A DNA stretch of 64,000 bases from Aptenodytes patagonicus (lineage: Eukaryota > Chordata > Aves > Sphenisciformes > Spheniscidae), in assembly GCF_965638725.1 (NCBI RefSeq), contig NC_134961.1, positions 5,424,641 to 5,488,640 on the forward strand. The letters are read 5' to 3'. How positions within the stretch are numbered: the first letter of the stretch is position 1; every line of letters starts with the position of its first letter. Made by a program: the position numbers and the translations under genes. The notes under the pieces were generated by a model. It worked only from the letters and a program-made list of their open reading frames with translations. It searched no databases and had not been told where the DNA came from. Below, piece by piece: positions 50,416 to 63,100 of this stretch.

Positions 50416-53099
50416 CTGATTAACAGAGGAGGGGTTGGGGGGAGGCAAAACATGGCCGTTAATTTATAAGTTTGGTTTGCTCTAAAGCAGATGCAATCGC
50501 AAATAAAGCTACCAAGGAAGCACCATATCTGCACCCCGTCCTCCCGTTCCCCTGAACAGGGACAGGTTAACAAATGAATTTCCTCTCATTGAGTCTATTT
50601 TAAAAAACAATTGTCCGAAACCACTCCAGAAAAATTAAAACAAAACAAAAAATGCATTTCCTTCACCAGAAGCAGCCCAGATAAAGTCCACCCGTACGCT
50701 GAGAGCCCCCCCCGGCAGCAGCCGATCCTCACGGCTGCAGCCCCGGGCAGGGAGGAACCAAACCTGGGAGATCTGGCAAAGCACACCGGCTCACCGAGAC
50801 GCTGGATTAACCTTAGTAATTTATTTAAGGCAGTGCCGTGCCCTTGGTCCCGGTGACATCGGCATCGCCCGTGGGTATGATCGCCTCCCAGCGGAGGGGC
50901 TCTGGGGGCCGGGGTGATGAACCCCATGCCTGATGGCTCCCCGCAGCACGGAAAGGCTGAGCTTGCTGTAGGATGAACGGTACAGGAGCACTGAGGAGTT
51001 TAGCACCTTCCCCCCAGTCCCATGGAAAACGCTTTACAGCTCCTCGGGCAGCCGGGGGAGCAACAAATACCAGCTTTTCTCCAGGTCTGCAGGACCCGTT
51101 ACACTCCCTCGGATGCTGCTCTCCCCACCAGCCTCCCTCCGCACGGCCCCTTCCAGCCCACACGCGCTGGGCAGCACCGGCTCACGGCACAGCACTGCAA
51201 CCCCGGCAAGAGCCACCTTGGAGATACGGGTTTTCATTTTCACCTGTGGTTTAAGGAAAACACCCCCTGTGGCTGAGTTTTAATCTTTCATTAAAAGAAA
51301 TGCTGCTCCCCTCCTGCTAACAGACCTTATTTTTTTCAGATCACATTGATGGTGAAATCTCTTACAGCCTTTCCTTTCAAATTAAAAACCCACGCAGCAA
51401 TTCCCTCCAGGTTCCTGTCTTTGCCAAAAGGTACAGTGAAACACCGAACCTGCACCTCCTCCCCTCCCACCGCATGCCCAGAGATGTCCTCCCTCCTCGG
51501 ACAGCTCCGGGGCTCCTACACGCCGTGCTGGCTTCGCGCTGGATCTGCCCATGCCGACAGCTCCTTGCACTCGCAGCACCTTGGGGTTATTTCTGCAAAA
51601 CACCCTCAATGTTGCTTAAAAGCTGCTTCCTCTCCAGGAAGGGCGGCGGGAGCTGACGGCACCCATGGCTGATGCCCAGGAGACCCGGCCCGGCCACCAC
51701 CTGCGTGGGGTACCCCAGGGATGACGCCAAGGGGCTCCAGCTGCACAGGGACCCTGCGCGGCAAGAGCCAAACAAGCCAAAGGACGTTTCCCACGGCCAC
51801 CGTGGAGCCGGACTACCCACAGGGTCCTCGCGTGCCCCAACGATGACGGGGAATAACTCCGTTTGCAATGATACAAGGTGATTTTTGGCCACTGCGGGTC
51901 ACGGTGGGGCAAATACAGAGCGCAGCGAAGAGCTGAATCAATTCACCAGCACTCGCTGATCTCCTGGCCCCCCGCGGGGACAGCGGTCGCCCACCAATGG
52001 CACCCCCGGGGTCAGCACCTAATTCCCGCAGGAGGAGCACAGCGCGTAAGCAAGCCAATTACCGGGCGGCCAGGCACCGCCGGTGAGCTGCCGGCTCCTG
52101 CGGCTGGGGCCGCCACGGCTAAGTCACTTCAGGGGCTGATCCCGTCTCCTTCATCCCCTCAAAGAAGGGATTTTCTGGAGGATCATCAGGCAGAGACATG
52201 CAGAGTGGCCACCCCCAGGGACCTGCCGCGCTGGGGAACGGCTCTGCCGCCTTTCCCCTTCGGCACGGCCACAGAGCCACCAGCTGCCAACGGGGATGGA
52301 GAGCGCGGACCGCAGCACCCTTCTGCCCCCGGGGCACCGCTCCCCGCTCAGCACCTACAGGCACCGCATTAATGCAAACAGCAAAACACGACTAATATTA
52401 CTCAATGCATGTCCCTGTCCCCAGCCGGGTTCCCCACTTTGCAGAGCTCAGGGCCAGAGGATCCCCAGGCGCAGGGCATCAACTGTCACCCGCACCGAGC
52501 ACAGGCACCATCGGTCACACAAACACACCCAGCTGGGGTGACACTGCTGCCGTTGACTGGGGACAGAGGCCACAGATGACGAGAGATAAACCCAAATAAT
52601 CCCAGCAAGAAATACCCGCTTCATACCACAGAGAGCATGTGTCCCCGTGCTGTGAGCCGTGACCGTGGCTGCCCAGCAAGCAGGGGGTCCAGAGACCCCC
52701 CCCAGCACCGACTGCCTGTTGCAGGCTTTAATGCAATGGGATGAGACCTGGGGATGGGGTGAGCCGTGGGGACAGGGCAAGTGGAGGCAGAAACCCACCA
52801 CAACTGCTTCACTGCGGGGGGGAAACTCCCTCTTGCCCCGTTCGGCGCTCGCTCCGACCCCACACGCACCCGCCGGCTCGATGGGATGTAAATAAATACC
52901 CCAGCACAGCTCTCCTCGAGCTGCTTGCGAAATACTCGAGCTGGTGGGGTTCACGGTGGGTTGGAGGAGTTCAGGGGACAACTCTGGCGTGACTGCAGCC
53001 TCCGTCCCCGCGCGGCCCTTTGTTGGGAATACGAATGCAAAAAAGCCACTTTTCCCCCCCATCACTTAAGGCTGCATCTTCCCAGGGATGAGGTCTCTT

Positions 53100-53446
53100 C
53101 CAGGAGACCTCATCGCTCTCTACAACTCCCTGAAAGGAGGCTGTAGCGAGGTGGGGGTTGGTCTCTTCTCCCAAGTAACAAGCGATAGGACGAGAGGAAA
53201 CGGCCTCAAGTTGTGCCAGGGGAGGTTTAGATTGGATATTGGGAAAAATTTCTTTACTGAAAGAGTGGTTAAACATTGGACCAGGCTGCCCAGGGAAGTG
53301 GTGGAGTCCCCATCCCTGGAAGATTTAAAAGACGTGTAGATGAGGCGCTTAGGGACATGGTTTAGTGGGCATGGGGGTGTTGGGTTGACGGTTGGACACG
53401 ATGATCTTAGAGGTCTCTTCCAACCTTAATGATTCTATGATTCTAG
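53100..53446 (+). mobile_element. CR1 non-LTR retrotransposon, 5'-truncated 3' end
   Basis: It starts inside the ORF2 3' region (GGAGACCTCATCGCTCTCTA) and continues through AGAGTGGTTAAACATTGGAC and CTGCCCAGGGAAGTGGTGGA. It ends GAGGTCTCTTCCAACCTTAA and the ATTCTATGATTCT tail. A frame of about 75 codons of the ORF2 C-terminus is still open, so the copy is moderately young. The 3' tail and truncation are typical of avian CR1. Confidence 0.93.
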
Positions 53447-53660
53447 GGCGGCTGACCACACCAAACTGCCTCCTCCATTCCCTCTGTGACTTTCTTCCTC
53501 ACATTGAGCTCTTCCAAACACAGCCCCTGTGGGGGTGACGGCCTGAACCCCCCGTGGGCCCCCAGCCCTGCCGAACCCCAAAGCAGGGAGGCGAGAGCAA
53601 AGCCTTCCTCAGGGCCAAGCGCCAGCACTCAGCAACCCCTGGCCAAAGCAAGAGCTGGAG

Positions 53661-53735
53661 CTGCTCCCGCTTGCACCCATCTGCTCCCGCTTGCACCCAT
53701 CTGCTCCCGCTTGCACCCATCTGCTCCCGCTTGCA
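53661..53735. repeat. 20-bp tandem repeat, 3.75 identical copies
   Basis: The unit CTGCTCCCGCTTGCACCCAT is repeated exactly at 53,661, 53,681 and 53,701, with a 15-base partial copy at 53,721. The lack of divergence implies recent amplification. Confidence 0.95.
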
Positions 53736-55122
53736 TGGGTGTGTGCTGACCGCGCTCTCCCACAGTGAGCAATGAGATCAGTCCCAGAGTCCTGGGGCAA
53801 AAACAGGGTGAATTTTGGCCATGGCTGCAATGCCCGGGGGTGACAGAGGTGGATTGGGACTCAGGACCAGCTTGACCAGCTCAATCCCAGCGTCTGGGAA
53901 GGAACAGGGATGGAAGATGACCAGCCCTCGCTGGACGCCAGGTCAGAGCTGCCCGCGATGCCGCCGCTCTGGCACAGGAGGGACACCTCGGCCACCCCGA
54001 CTCCTCGGGCCCAGAGCACCAAACTCCTCAAAAAGCACTTGCAAACGAGGGCCGCCGTTGGCAGCGCCCGTCGCGGGCATCGGGGCACGCTTGGACCAGC
54101 TGCAAACTGTACCTGAACATTTACAGAGATTAACTGGGCAATGCAGTTTTTTATACAAAAAGCACGGAGGGAGCTGCAAGAAAAGCCGTACCGACTGCTC
54201 ACGCGCACACGCTGCAGCCGAGCTTGCGGGGCACGGGGCTGCTACCAGCACAAGTTTTGGAGGAGAAGAGACCCACAGGCACCTGCCCGGGGAGGTGCTC
54301 TTGGCATCGACACCTCAATGCACAGATCGGTTCTTAAAAGGGAAAAATCATCAGTGCAACATCCACCGATCGATAAAACCCAGCTCCTGCCAAAACAGGG
54401 CAGGGCTCCCAAAGCGCTTCAGCTACCTGATCAGCAAAAGGCAGGACCAGCCCCTCTGCCTGCCACGACCCTGCACTCGCACCCTCTCCCTCCGCAGATT
54501 TAGCACGCCTGTATTTTTCCCATGGCCCCGGAGCAGTCAGTTCACCCTATCTGCAAACATTTCCAGCTTGCCTTGGAGTTCTTCAAAAACTGAAGAAAAC
54601 AGGAAATGATTCAACCGTCCGAAGAGGGTCGGATCCGCGCGACCTTAAAGGATGCACAGGGCTCTGTGCAGCTAGGAAAAGGGGGCACGTCTCGCAGGCA
54701 GAGGGGAACGCATCTGGGATCACCTGTTTGGGTTTAAAAAGGACCTTTTTATACCATTTTCCTCTTGCTCCATTTTTACAGGGTCAGAGCTCCGGCAGCA
54801 GTGCAAAAGCACCGAGAAAATCACCCGAAAATGCCATGCTGTAGCTGCCGTCCCAGCGCAGGGATCCCCGGGGCTCGGCAGGCAGTTGCAGGGGGACACG
54901 CCGGCAGGGCCAGTCCCTCCACCTTCGGGGGATCCCCCGGGATCACCAGTGAAATCAAATTACTCAATAAATAAACCGCACAGCGGAAAGCTTCATCTGC
55001 AGGATCCCTTTGGCTGTGAGGGTGGTAACCGGTGCCACGTCCTACGTGGGCTTGCTCTGCTTTCACCACAAAATCTTGAATTCAAGGTCCTTAACTGAAA
55101 TGAAATCAAGACTTTGGCTTTA

Positions 55123-55125
55123 AAA

Positions 55126-55156
<31 letters not shown>

Positions 55157-55158
55157 AT
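55123..55158. repeat. (AAAT)9 microsatellite
   Basis: A perfect tetranucleotide repeat in the region upstream of NHERF2 exon 3. Confidence 0.95.
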
Positions 55159-57164
55159 CCCAATTCAGCATCTGTTCTGAGCAGAAATCCTCAGGCAAAA
55201 CTGCTTATCCTCCCACAGAGACGATCCAGGGCTTTCGCTGGGCTCTTAAACCTCCCGACTAACGCAATCCTCGGCCACTGGAAAAAACAAGTCTTAGACC
55301 ACAACTCTGCAAAGCCCCTCTCTGGGATTAAGCAAACACTGACGCCCCCCCTGCTTCACCCAGACCGGAGTACATGCTCAAACACTTTGCGCTTACGTGC
55401 TCTGTTGACACGGAGCTGCTGCATCTCTTGCCAGCTCTGCTATTTATTTTCTTTTCGACCGGTGCCAATGTTTCCCTGGTTGTGTTCTGGGAAGATATTT
55501 CCTAAGCTCCTGGGGGGATTTTGCCTTTGTGAAATCCAAGCCCCACGACGAAGCGTTCCCTGTAACGGTGGCACGTTATCTGGGCTCCCCAGAAACCTGC
55601 CAACACTCACCCCTGCAGAAATGCTTCGGTATTGCTCCGGAGGAGGCTTCGTCACCCTTTCATATGCCAAGAACATAAAAGCCAGTTTGGGTAAGTTAGA
55701 TTCACACGTATACTAGAAAGTGACAAAAGTTAACTGTATTTTTTGTTAACATGTAAAGAAATTGCATGCAAAGAAAATTGCAAAAGAGAGCAAATTTTCT
55801 TCTAGGTATCCAGATACTACCAGTGGCCACTAATTTCATAAGTTGGATTAAGAAGCAATGGCATGTCATGCTCCACCTACAAGCATCACTCTCTATACAC
55901 ACGCACAGGTATGTATGCGCGTCTGCAGATAAATAAGCTGCATTGGCACACCACCCCTGGAGCTGCCACTTGAGGCAAATCATTGTCATTTTAGAAGGAA
56001 AAAGGTTTCGGAAACACTGTTCAAGCTGGTCCATTTAAAAATGCACAAACAAGACATTAAATAACAATGAAATGCTTTCAACAACAAAAAAAAAACCACC
56101 CTGGTTGGGTGTTGCCAGCTCTCACAATCTCATTGCAACTCCTGCAGCATCTGATTTTTTTCCCTTAGAGTTTCCAGTGCTGCTGCTGGGAGCCAGGGAC
56201 CCCCAGGGACACCCCTTGGCTCACCGGGGTCCCCTGGGGACACCCCCCCCCCCCGGCTCACTGGGATGCCACAGCACAGGCTTCGTGTCACCCCCGTGGA
56301 GCTCCCTGCAGTGCCCGAGACCATCCCCATTTCGTACACCTGGATGTTTCAGGCACACTCCACCATGGAGTCGGTATCATAAATGCCACTGGCTCCAATT
56401 AACGAGGGGTTTCTGTGCAATTAATTAGTAGGTGCCAGCCTCCTTGCAAGCAGAATCCAGTCGCAGAAGCACCAAACCGCCGGCACTTTGGTCTTTTCTG
56501 TTTCCTGAAACAAACTCACCTCCCGGATTTTGAGGGGCAGCAGAGCCGCCCGCCACACTCCGCCATCCAAGCAAAACCCACCTGCCCCTAAAAAAGTCCC
56601 TCCCTGGCTCCAGCACACGAGCCCCAGCTCAATGCCACGAGCCATATGTGTCAGAGACCCGCTCGCCGTCACCGCTGACCCGGCCCCAAGCTCCAGCTCT
56701 GGGACGGGGCTGCCCCCGTGCTCCCCCTGGCCCGGGCCCACCGCCGCCACCTTCCCAAAGGGCACTGACTCACAAAACTAACCTGTGCCTTCAAACCATC
56801 ACCCGCAGCCTGACTTTGAGCAAGAATGGGGATGAAAAGGGCTTTTCAAAGACCTCCGTCACACGGGCATCGGCACGTGCTTTTGAGCAGGAACACGGAT
56901 GCTGCAGGCTGCACGACGCAAACTTGCCGGCAGCCCAGCCCGGGACAGCCCAGTCCAAAAAGCCACAGGAACGGCCACAGGTCTCTCCTTACCTGGGATG
57001 CCGAAAGCCAGCGGTGGCCAGGTCCCAGGACCGTCTCCAGCCCCTCTGCCCCGCAGCTCCTTGCGATGGGCTGAAACGCTTTGACAAGTCACGCTTTAGG
57101 GGTTTATTCCAGGAATAAAACACCGGTGCCAGCGTGGACAGCCGGCTCTCCCAGGTCCTCCAGG

Positions 57165-57196
57165 GGAGGAGGAGGAGGAGGAGGAGGAGGAGGAGG
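57165..57196. repeat. (GGA)10 microsatellite
   Basis: Purine-only trinucleotide tract of about 32 bases upstream of NHERF2 exon 3. Confidence 0.95.
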
Positions 57197-60100
57197 GCTG
57201 AGTGCACACACACGCACAGACATGGAGCTAGTCTAGCGGCCAAGGCCAGGTCGGTACCATCTGCCACGGGAGCCCAGCAGGTCCCGGCACACTGCAGGGC
57301 AGAGCAGCTCCTGCAGACCAACTCGCCGAAGCCACGATGCTGCTGTGCACCTCAGCAAGAGTGTTCGCCCCCTGAACCTCCTCCAAGGCTGGAGGGATGC
57401 TCTTGGCACAGCCGGGAAGCACGCGGTGTCTCACGGCAGCGTCCCATGGCAGCACCGCGATGGGAGCAGGAGCTCCGGCCCCGCTCGCTCCCCCCGGCAC
57501 GGGGATTTGCTCAAGCCGAGCTTGAGCTCATCTGCCGTGGGCATCATGGCCACCTCAGCTCCATCACAGCACATAATCACCGGAGATCAGGGCTCACCAC
57601 CTAATCGGCTCAATCCTGCCTGGGACCACCTCATCCACAGCACCCCGCACCCCCCAGCGCTTTCGGAGCTGCTCCCGGCAACAGCCCCATCCCTCCATGG
57701 CCCAGCGCGGTGGGCTTTGCCCTTTTCCTGGGGGCAGCCAAATAGGGTCTAATCGCCGCTGTTAGGAATTGCACCGCCTGGACGCACTCCAGGCTCTGGA
57801 TCACCCTGCGACACGTCAAGCCTTTCCGCCTCTGCTCGGCTGAGCTGGAGAAAACACAGGCAGGAGCATTCCTGCCTAATTTACATTGTTAACATATTTT
57901 CTTTTAAGTCAGCTCCCATAGCGTTTCCTCTCCTTTCACATGTGGTTTCGGTCAGAAAATGGCTCCTTTGCTCGCCTGCTCCCTGAAAAGAAAACCTCCA
58001 CTGGCGGAGCCCACTGGGGCTGGGGGACACCAGGCTCCCATCCTGCTCCATGGCTGCCTCAGGACACCGACATGTCCCTGGGGGACAAGGGACACTGCTC
58101 AGGGCCTCAGTGTCCATCCCTGCTGTCTCGCCTCCAGCCAGGACCTCTCCATCCCTGCACTTCGGCTTCTCTGCTGCAGGCAGCGAGCACCAAGCGATGC
58201 ACGGGAGGGATGCAGGGCCGCCTTTTGGGGGTTGCAGAGGAGAAGGGTCAGCTCCAGCAGCGCGGGATCCTGACCACAACGCAAACACCGGCAGGCAGAG
58301 CAGCGAGGGGCGATGCTGGGAGCCGGGAAGGAGCTGAGCGGGGGGAGAAACCTGCGCAGGAAGGGGGCCTGGGGCCGCAGCACCGCCAGAACAAGGGGCC
58401 CATTTACACCCGCCCTAACACAGGCACCCTCCCTTGGCAGTAAGGGTTATACTGGGAGCTGAGCTGAGCCGAGCCGCGGGCAAGCTTTAATTGCCGCTAT
58501 TATTACTACAATTTTGTTGGAAGCTCAAAGGCTGCTGCCTTCACTCAGATTTAGGGATGCACTTAACTTTAAGCAGATGCTTACAGCCCTGATCTGGGAA
58601 GGGGAGGGGGGGTCCCCGCATCCCCGCCGTGAAAACCTGCTGTCTTTCATGCTACAAAGATGAGGAAAGCTGGGAGAAGCGGGAGCTCTCACTGCGGCTG
58701 CCAGCGGTGCCCACAGCCCTGCTCACTGTGAGAACCGGGGAGGCTTTGGGCTCGTGCCACGGCCAGGAGCGGGATTACTGCCTCCATTCACTGCCGTGCC
58801 AGGGATCCGCCGCCTGCTACAGCAGGGCTGGTTTTCATTCCCCTTCCCTCAGGAATGACTCAAATTTTCCCATTAAAGCAGCACCAGAAAGGGGGCTATT
58901 GTAGCCCTGCATCCCCCGGGGCCAGGGGAACCTCGGTGACACTTTGAGGGGGGGGGGGGGGCCACTGACTGCTGACGGCAAATGTCAAAGGAGCCTCAAA
59001 ACCCAGCCAGAAAGTGGGACCGTCGGCCGGCAGCGCTGCGAGGGGGGAGGCAGAGCACCCCCAGGTCTGCGCCGCAGGGCGAAGACACAGCAGCTCTCCC
59101 ACTGTCCCCACCGCCCATCCCTGGGAAAAGCAGAGCAAGGATGCTCCCGGGGCTTCCCGGATGGGACCCTGGATGGTCCTCAGGTCCACACCAGGATGCC
59201 GCGGCCCCCCGCAGGCTGTTGGGAAGGGCTCGGGGGCTCCCCCCCTCCCCGGCCGCACACATTTCACCCAGGTCCATCCCCCGGCTCAGAGTCAGCCAGC
59301 GCTGAATCGGCTCAAACTCCAGATGTTGGTGAAATGCTATAAATAAAGGAGGGGGAAGGGGAGAGGCGGCTGGTGGGACGCCAGGCCCACCGAAACACAA
59401 GCAGATGTTCCCCTTCCTCGCAGAGCTGCGGCGCGGTCCCACCAACACCCCAGCACGGGGAGGGGAGCTGGCACCAGCTCCCCCGCGAGGCGCCTGGCCA
59501 CAGCCGGGTTTGAGGAGAAAGGTGGTGGTTCCAGCATCGGAGGTGCCCTGGCTGACGAAACCCTCCCCCAACACCTACAGAAGGGGGGTAATTCGGAGGT
59601 TTTTCCACCAGCCAGGCCAGGAATAAATCCTCAGGCAGGACCAGCTCCGTAAACAACCTGCTTCCATTTTTATACAGCCACAACTCTAATTACCGCCCGC
59701 CCCGTTAGCCGAGGAGGTGTTTCGGCTCCAACACCAGCCGTCAAGAGAAAAACCTCGCTTTGTTCTTCCAGTACAGACCTGACAGCCTGACTGACTCTCG
59801 CTCTTAAAGCTCGTTGCTTCACAGCATCTCCCGGGCAGCGGTGGCGGCTGCCTCCACATAGCAACAGCCGGGAGAAAGTTTTGGGTGCTCCCCGGGGACG
59901 AGCAGGGACTGCGGCAGCGCCCACAGCAATCCCTGCCCTGCGAGGAAAGGAGGGGCTCAAGCACAGCTGAGCTACCATGAAATGCCCTTCGGCAGGGCCT
60001 GCGATATACCCCAAAAGGAGCAGAGTTAAGAGAGGAGGGGTGCTGCAGGTTCCTGACAGCGCCGGCACAAACCGTGCCGCTGTCCCTCGCCTCGGTGTCA

Positions 60101-63100
60101 AAGCTTCGTGTCCCCACCAACCCAAACTGCCAGGCACCTCGCCTGCCTGCCCCGAACACGAGGTCTGGGCTTTTGTAGCTTATTTAAATTGCTTCCATTA
60201 TTCAAATTGCTCCAATTATTTAAGTTGTTCCAGCTGGGTTTGAGTGACAGAAGCATCAAAAAAATTATTTGTTTTTAAAGGGCAAAAGACATTGAGATTT
60301 GCGCTGTTCTCCTCAACAGTTGCAGCACTGCTGCCCCAGCATCCTCACGCCAGCCCCGGGGGGCTCAGCCAGGCGCTGTGTCTCTGCCCGGGGGGGCTGC
60401 TGGAGGAGCGGGGGCTGCACCAGCACGCACGCCCAGCGCCCTTTGGACGCGTCCCGCCGCTTTCTCTGCCAACACACAGCACAAAGGGAGTGAGCGGGGA
60501 CGGCAGGCGAGCCAGGAGACAGCTGAGCGATCCCAATTAGCAGTGGAAAGCGTCCAGCCACGGGTACTCAGCAGGACCCACAGCCAAGCCACAGCTGATC
60601 TGGTAATTTGGATATTTTCAGTGGGTGAGTCTCCAGCCCCTGCCGGGTCTGCTGCAGCGGACGGGAGCACCCAAGTTGGGGCTGGCCGTGGTGATGCTGG
60701 GTCCCTGCTATGCCCTCGGTCACAGCCCGACGGCAGCCCCTGCGAGGAGGAGGATTAGCCGTGCAATGGAAACCCCACGCCCGCAGGACGGCTCCTTCCA
60801 GCAGCGGAGGGGAAGGATGATGCCCGCAGACAGCCACGGCGGGTACCGAGCCTTGGCAGGGACCCGCCGTTCCCAGGGGCACTTGCCCTGAACCCTCAGA
60901 CACAGCGGAGGGGATGGTGTGGCTTGTCACTGGTGACCCTCAGCCCCCAGCAGCCCTTTCCAGGGCAATGCAAAAAGCAATCAGAAAAAATTAATGAGGT
61001 CCTTCACTGTTCCCTGGCACTGCGGGAGCGGCATGAAGAGGTACGCACCCTCCCTGAGCTGTGCACCAAAGTGTCCAGGTCTCCCCCAAGCCCGTGTACC
61101 CCAACCTGGTCCCTTTCAGGTGCTTTGGGATGCAAAACCCGTGGGAGAGCGGGGTGACCGTGCCAGCGCCCTGCCGCAGAGCTGGACCTCGGCCACGGCC
61201 CCAGACACGACAAAAAGTTATTATCCCAAGAAACTGCCGGGCAGGAGAAAACAAGGGCAGGAAGGATGTGAAGGGTGGGGAGGACGCCTGATCTCCAGCC
61301 CGCAGTGACAGTGCCTGCCAGGCTGGGCTGCCCCACGGGACGGCGCAGCTCCTGCCCCACCCCGGGCACCCTGCATCAGAGCAGGGTGATGGGAAAAGCA
61401 TTTCACTCACAGCCTCCCACCAGCATTTCACCTTTAAGCAATTTTCTGCCAAAGAAATAAGAGCCCGACCTCATCAGCTGCTGATGCCCTAAGGCGAGGG
61501 GCTAAGCCTGGATTTGCCCCTCTCCAAAATCCCCGGCACTATGCCACAGCTCTGGCCATAGCATTATGGAAATCCCTGAGCACAAAGGGGCCTCTCAGAA
61601 GAGGGGCTGCAGCCGGGGCCATGTCCTGGTGAGGACCACACGTCCCTGGTAGGGACAACCCCAGGCAAGGGTCCCTGACAGGCACGTCCCCCAGCGAGAG
61701 CGGCTGGCTGGTGCAGGGACGCCAGCCCGGTCCGGCTCCGTGGGGTCTGTCTGATCCCCCCAGCAGCGGATGCCTCCGGCCGAGCTGTCCCTGCCATTGC
61801 TCAGCAATCCCACAGCTGGGGAATTTCTCAGCCACAAGAAGCAGCTTTTTTTCCCCCCATTTGCTGGCGTTTGAGCAGACTCAGACAGCAAAGGCACCCA
61901 CGCTCTCCCCCAGGCAGGGCTGGAGCCAGGAACAGCAGCACAGGCTTGGCTGGGAGCAGGGAGCAGCTGGCTCAGCCCAGGGAGAGAAAGGGAGGGAGGG
62001 AGAGAGGACGGAGGAGACCGAAATCGCCACGTGCATGTGTTTTCTTTGAGAGACAACTTTTCCAGCACGATCTGCCAAAGGAACGCGCAGCCGGGATACC
62101 GGCGAGCTCCCCTGCTCCAAAGGGATGGGCTCCGGGACAACGTGGGGCAGCAGCAGAGATCCTGGCAGGCTGGGATTTGTCCAAGAGGAGAAACACAGGA
62201 TGTCCATTCTGGATGCAAAGGGATCTCATCAGATCTAGAGGATTCTGTTTTCCAGTGGGTAGGAGGGAAAGGAGGCAAGGAGCATCGGTCACTCTGCGCA
62301 GGGCTCAAACCACAGCTTGAGCCGCTGGAACAGGGGGAAAAGTCCTTCCCACGCTCGCCATGAACCCCCCGGGGCAAGGGGAGGGATTGCTGTGGGCGAT
62401 GGGAAGGCAGTGGGAGACGCTGGGAATGAGCTTCCCCGATCGCATGGTGCTCCCTCCGTCTGCAGGGGCCATGCTGCAGTGGGGAGCTCACAGCCCCCGG
62501 GGGAGAGACGTGCCCCACTCCGCAACACCCCAAATCGGACACACAACTGCCACCCACAGCAGCACATCTCAACATCTGCAGCACTGCTCCAAGGACAGGC
62601 AACGGATCCCAAACAGAGCCTCCTGCCCAGGGCAGGGCCCAAAGCACATCCCGCACACGAGCTCACGCTCGCTTGCAGCCGGAGGCTCTGGCCAGAGCTG
62701 CGCACCATAAAATCGCTGACCACGACGTATCGGCCTGCCCTTTGGACTCCTCAGCTTCTCGCTGAAGCCAAGCCTTGAGCAATCACCAAACCATTCATTA
62801 ATGCTGGCCCCATTTGTTGCCTTTAATAACCCCAGGTCATTAGCAGGAATCCAGTCATACCAGCTTTGCACTCCTGCGGCAGCGGGGAGCCCCGGCTGCA
62901 GCCATAGGCATCCCAGCCCTGCGCTGGGCACGTGTGGCTGCACCACGGTGACCAGCTCAGCACCACCGACACTGGGGGAAATCCCCCTCAAGAAGGTGGG
63001 GGCTCTCGTGCGATGTGCCAGGGAGCACCAGGGGCTCGTGCGAAGCACTGGGCACCGTGGAGAACATTGCTCCCTTCCCCAGAGCCTGTGGTCGCACGCC

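Noticed and set aside
53088-53339. 83-codon frame ([11 protein letters not shown]...) as a host gene
   Set aside because: It is the C-terminal remnant of CR1 ORF2 inside the retrotransposon fragment.
61595-62656. 353-codon open frame on the minus strand
   Set aside because: The translation is Cys/Trp/Ser/Pro-rich without a recognisable fold. Long chance frames are expected in such GC-rich DNA, and no splice or homology support was seen.
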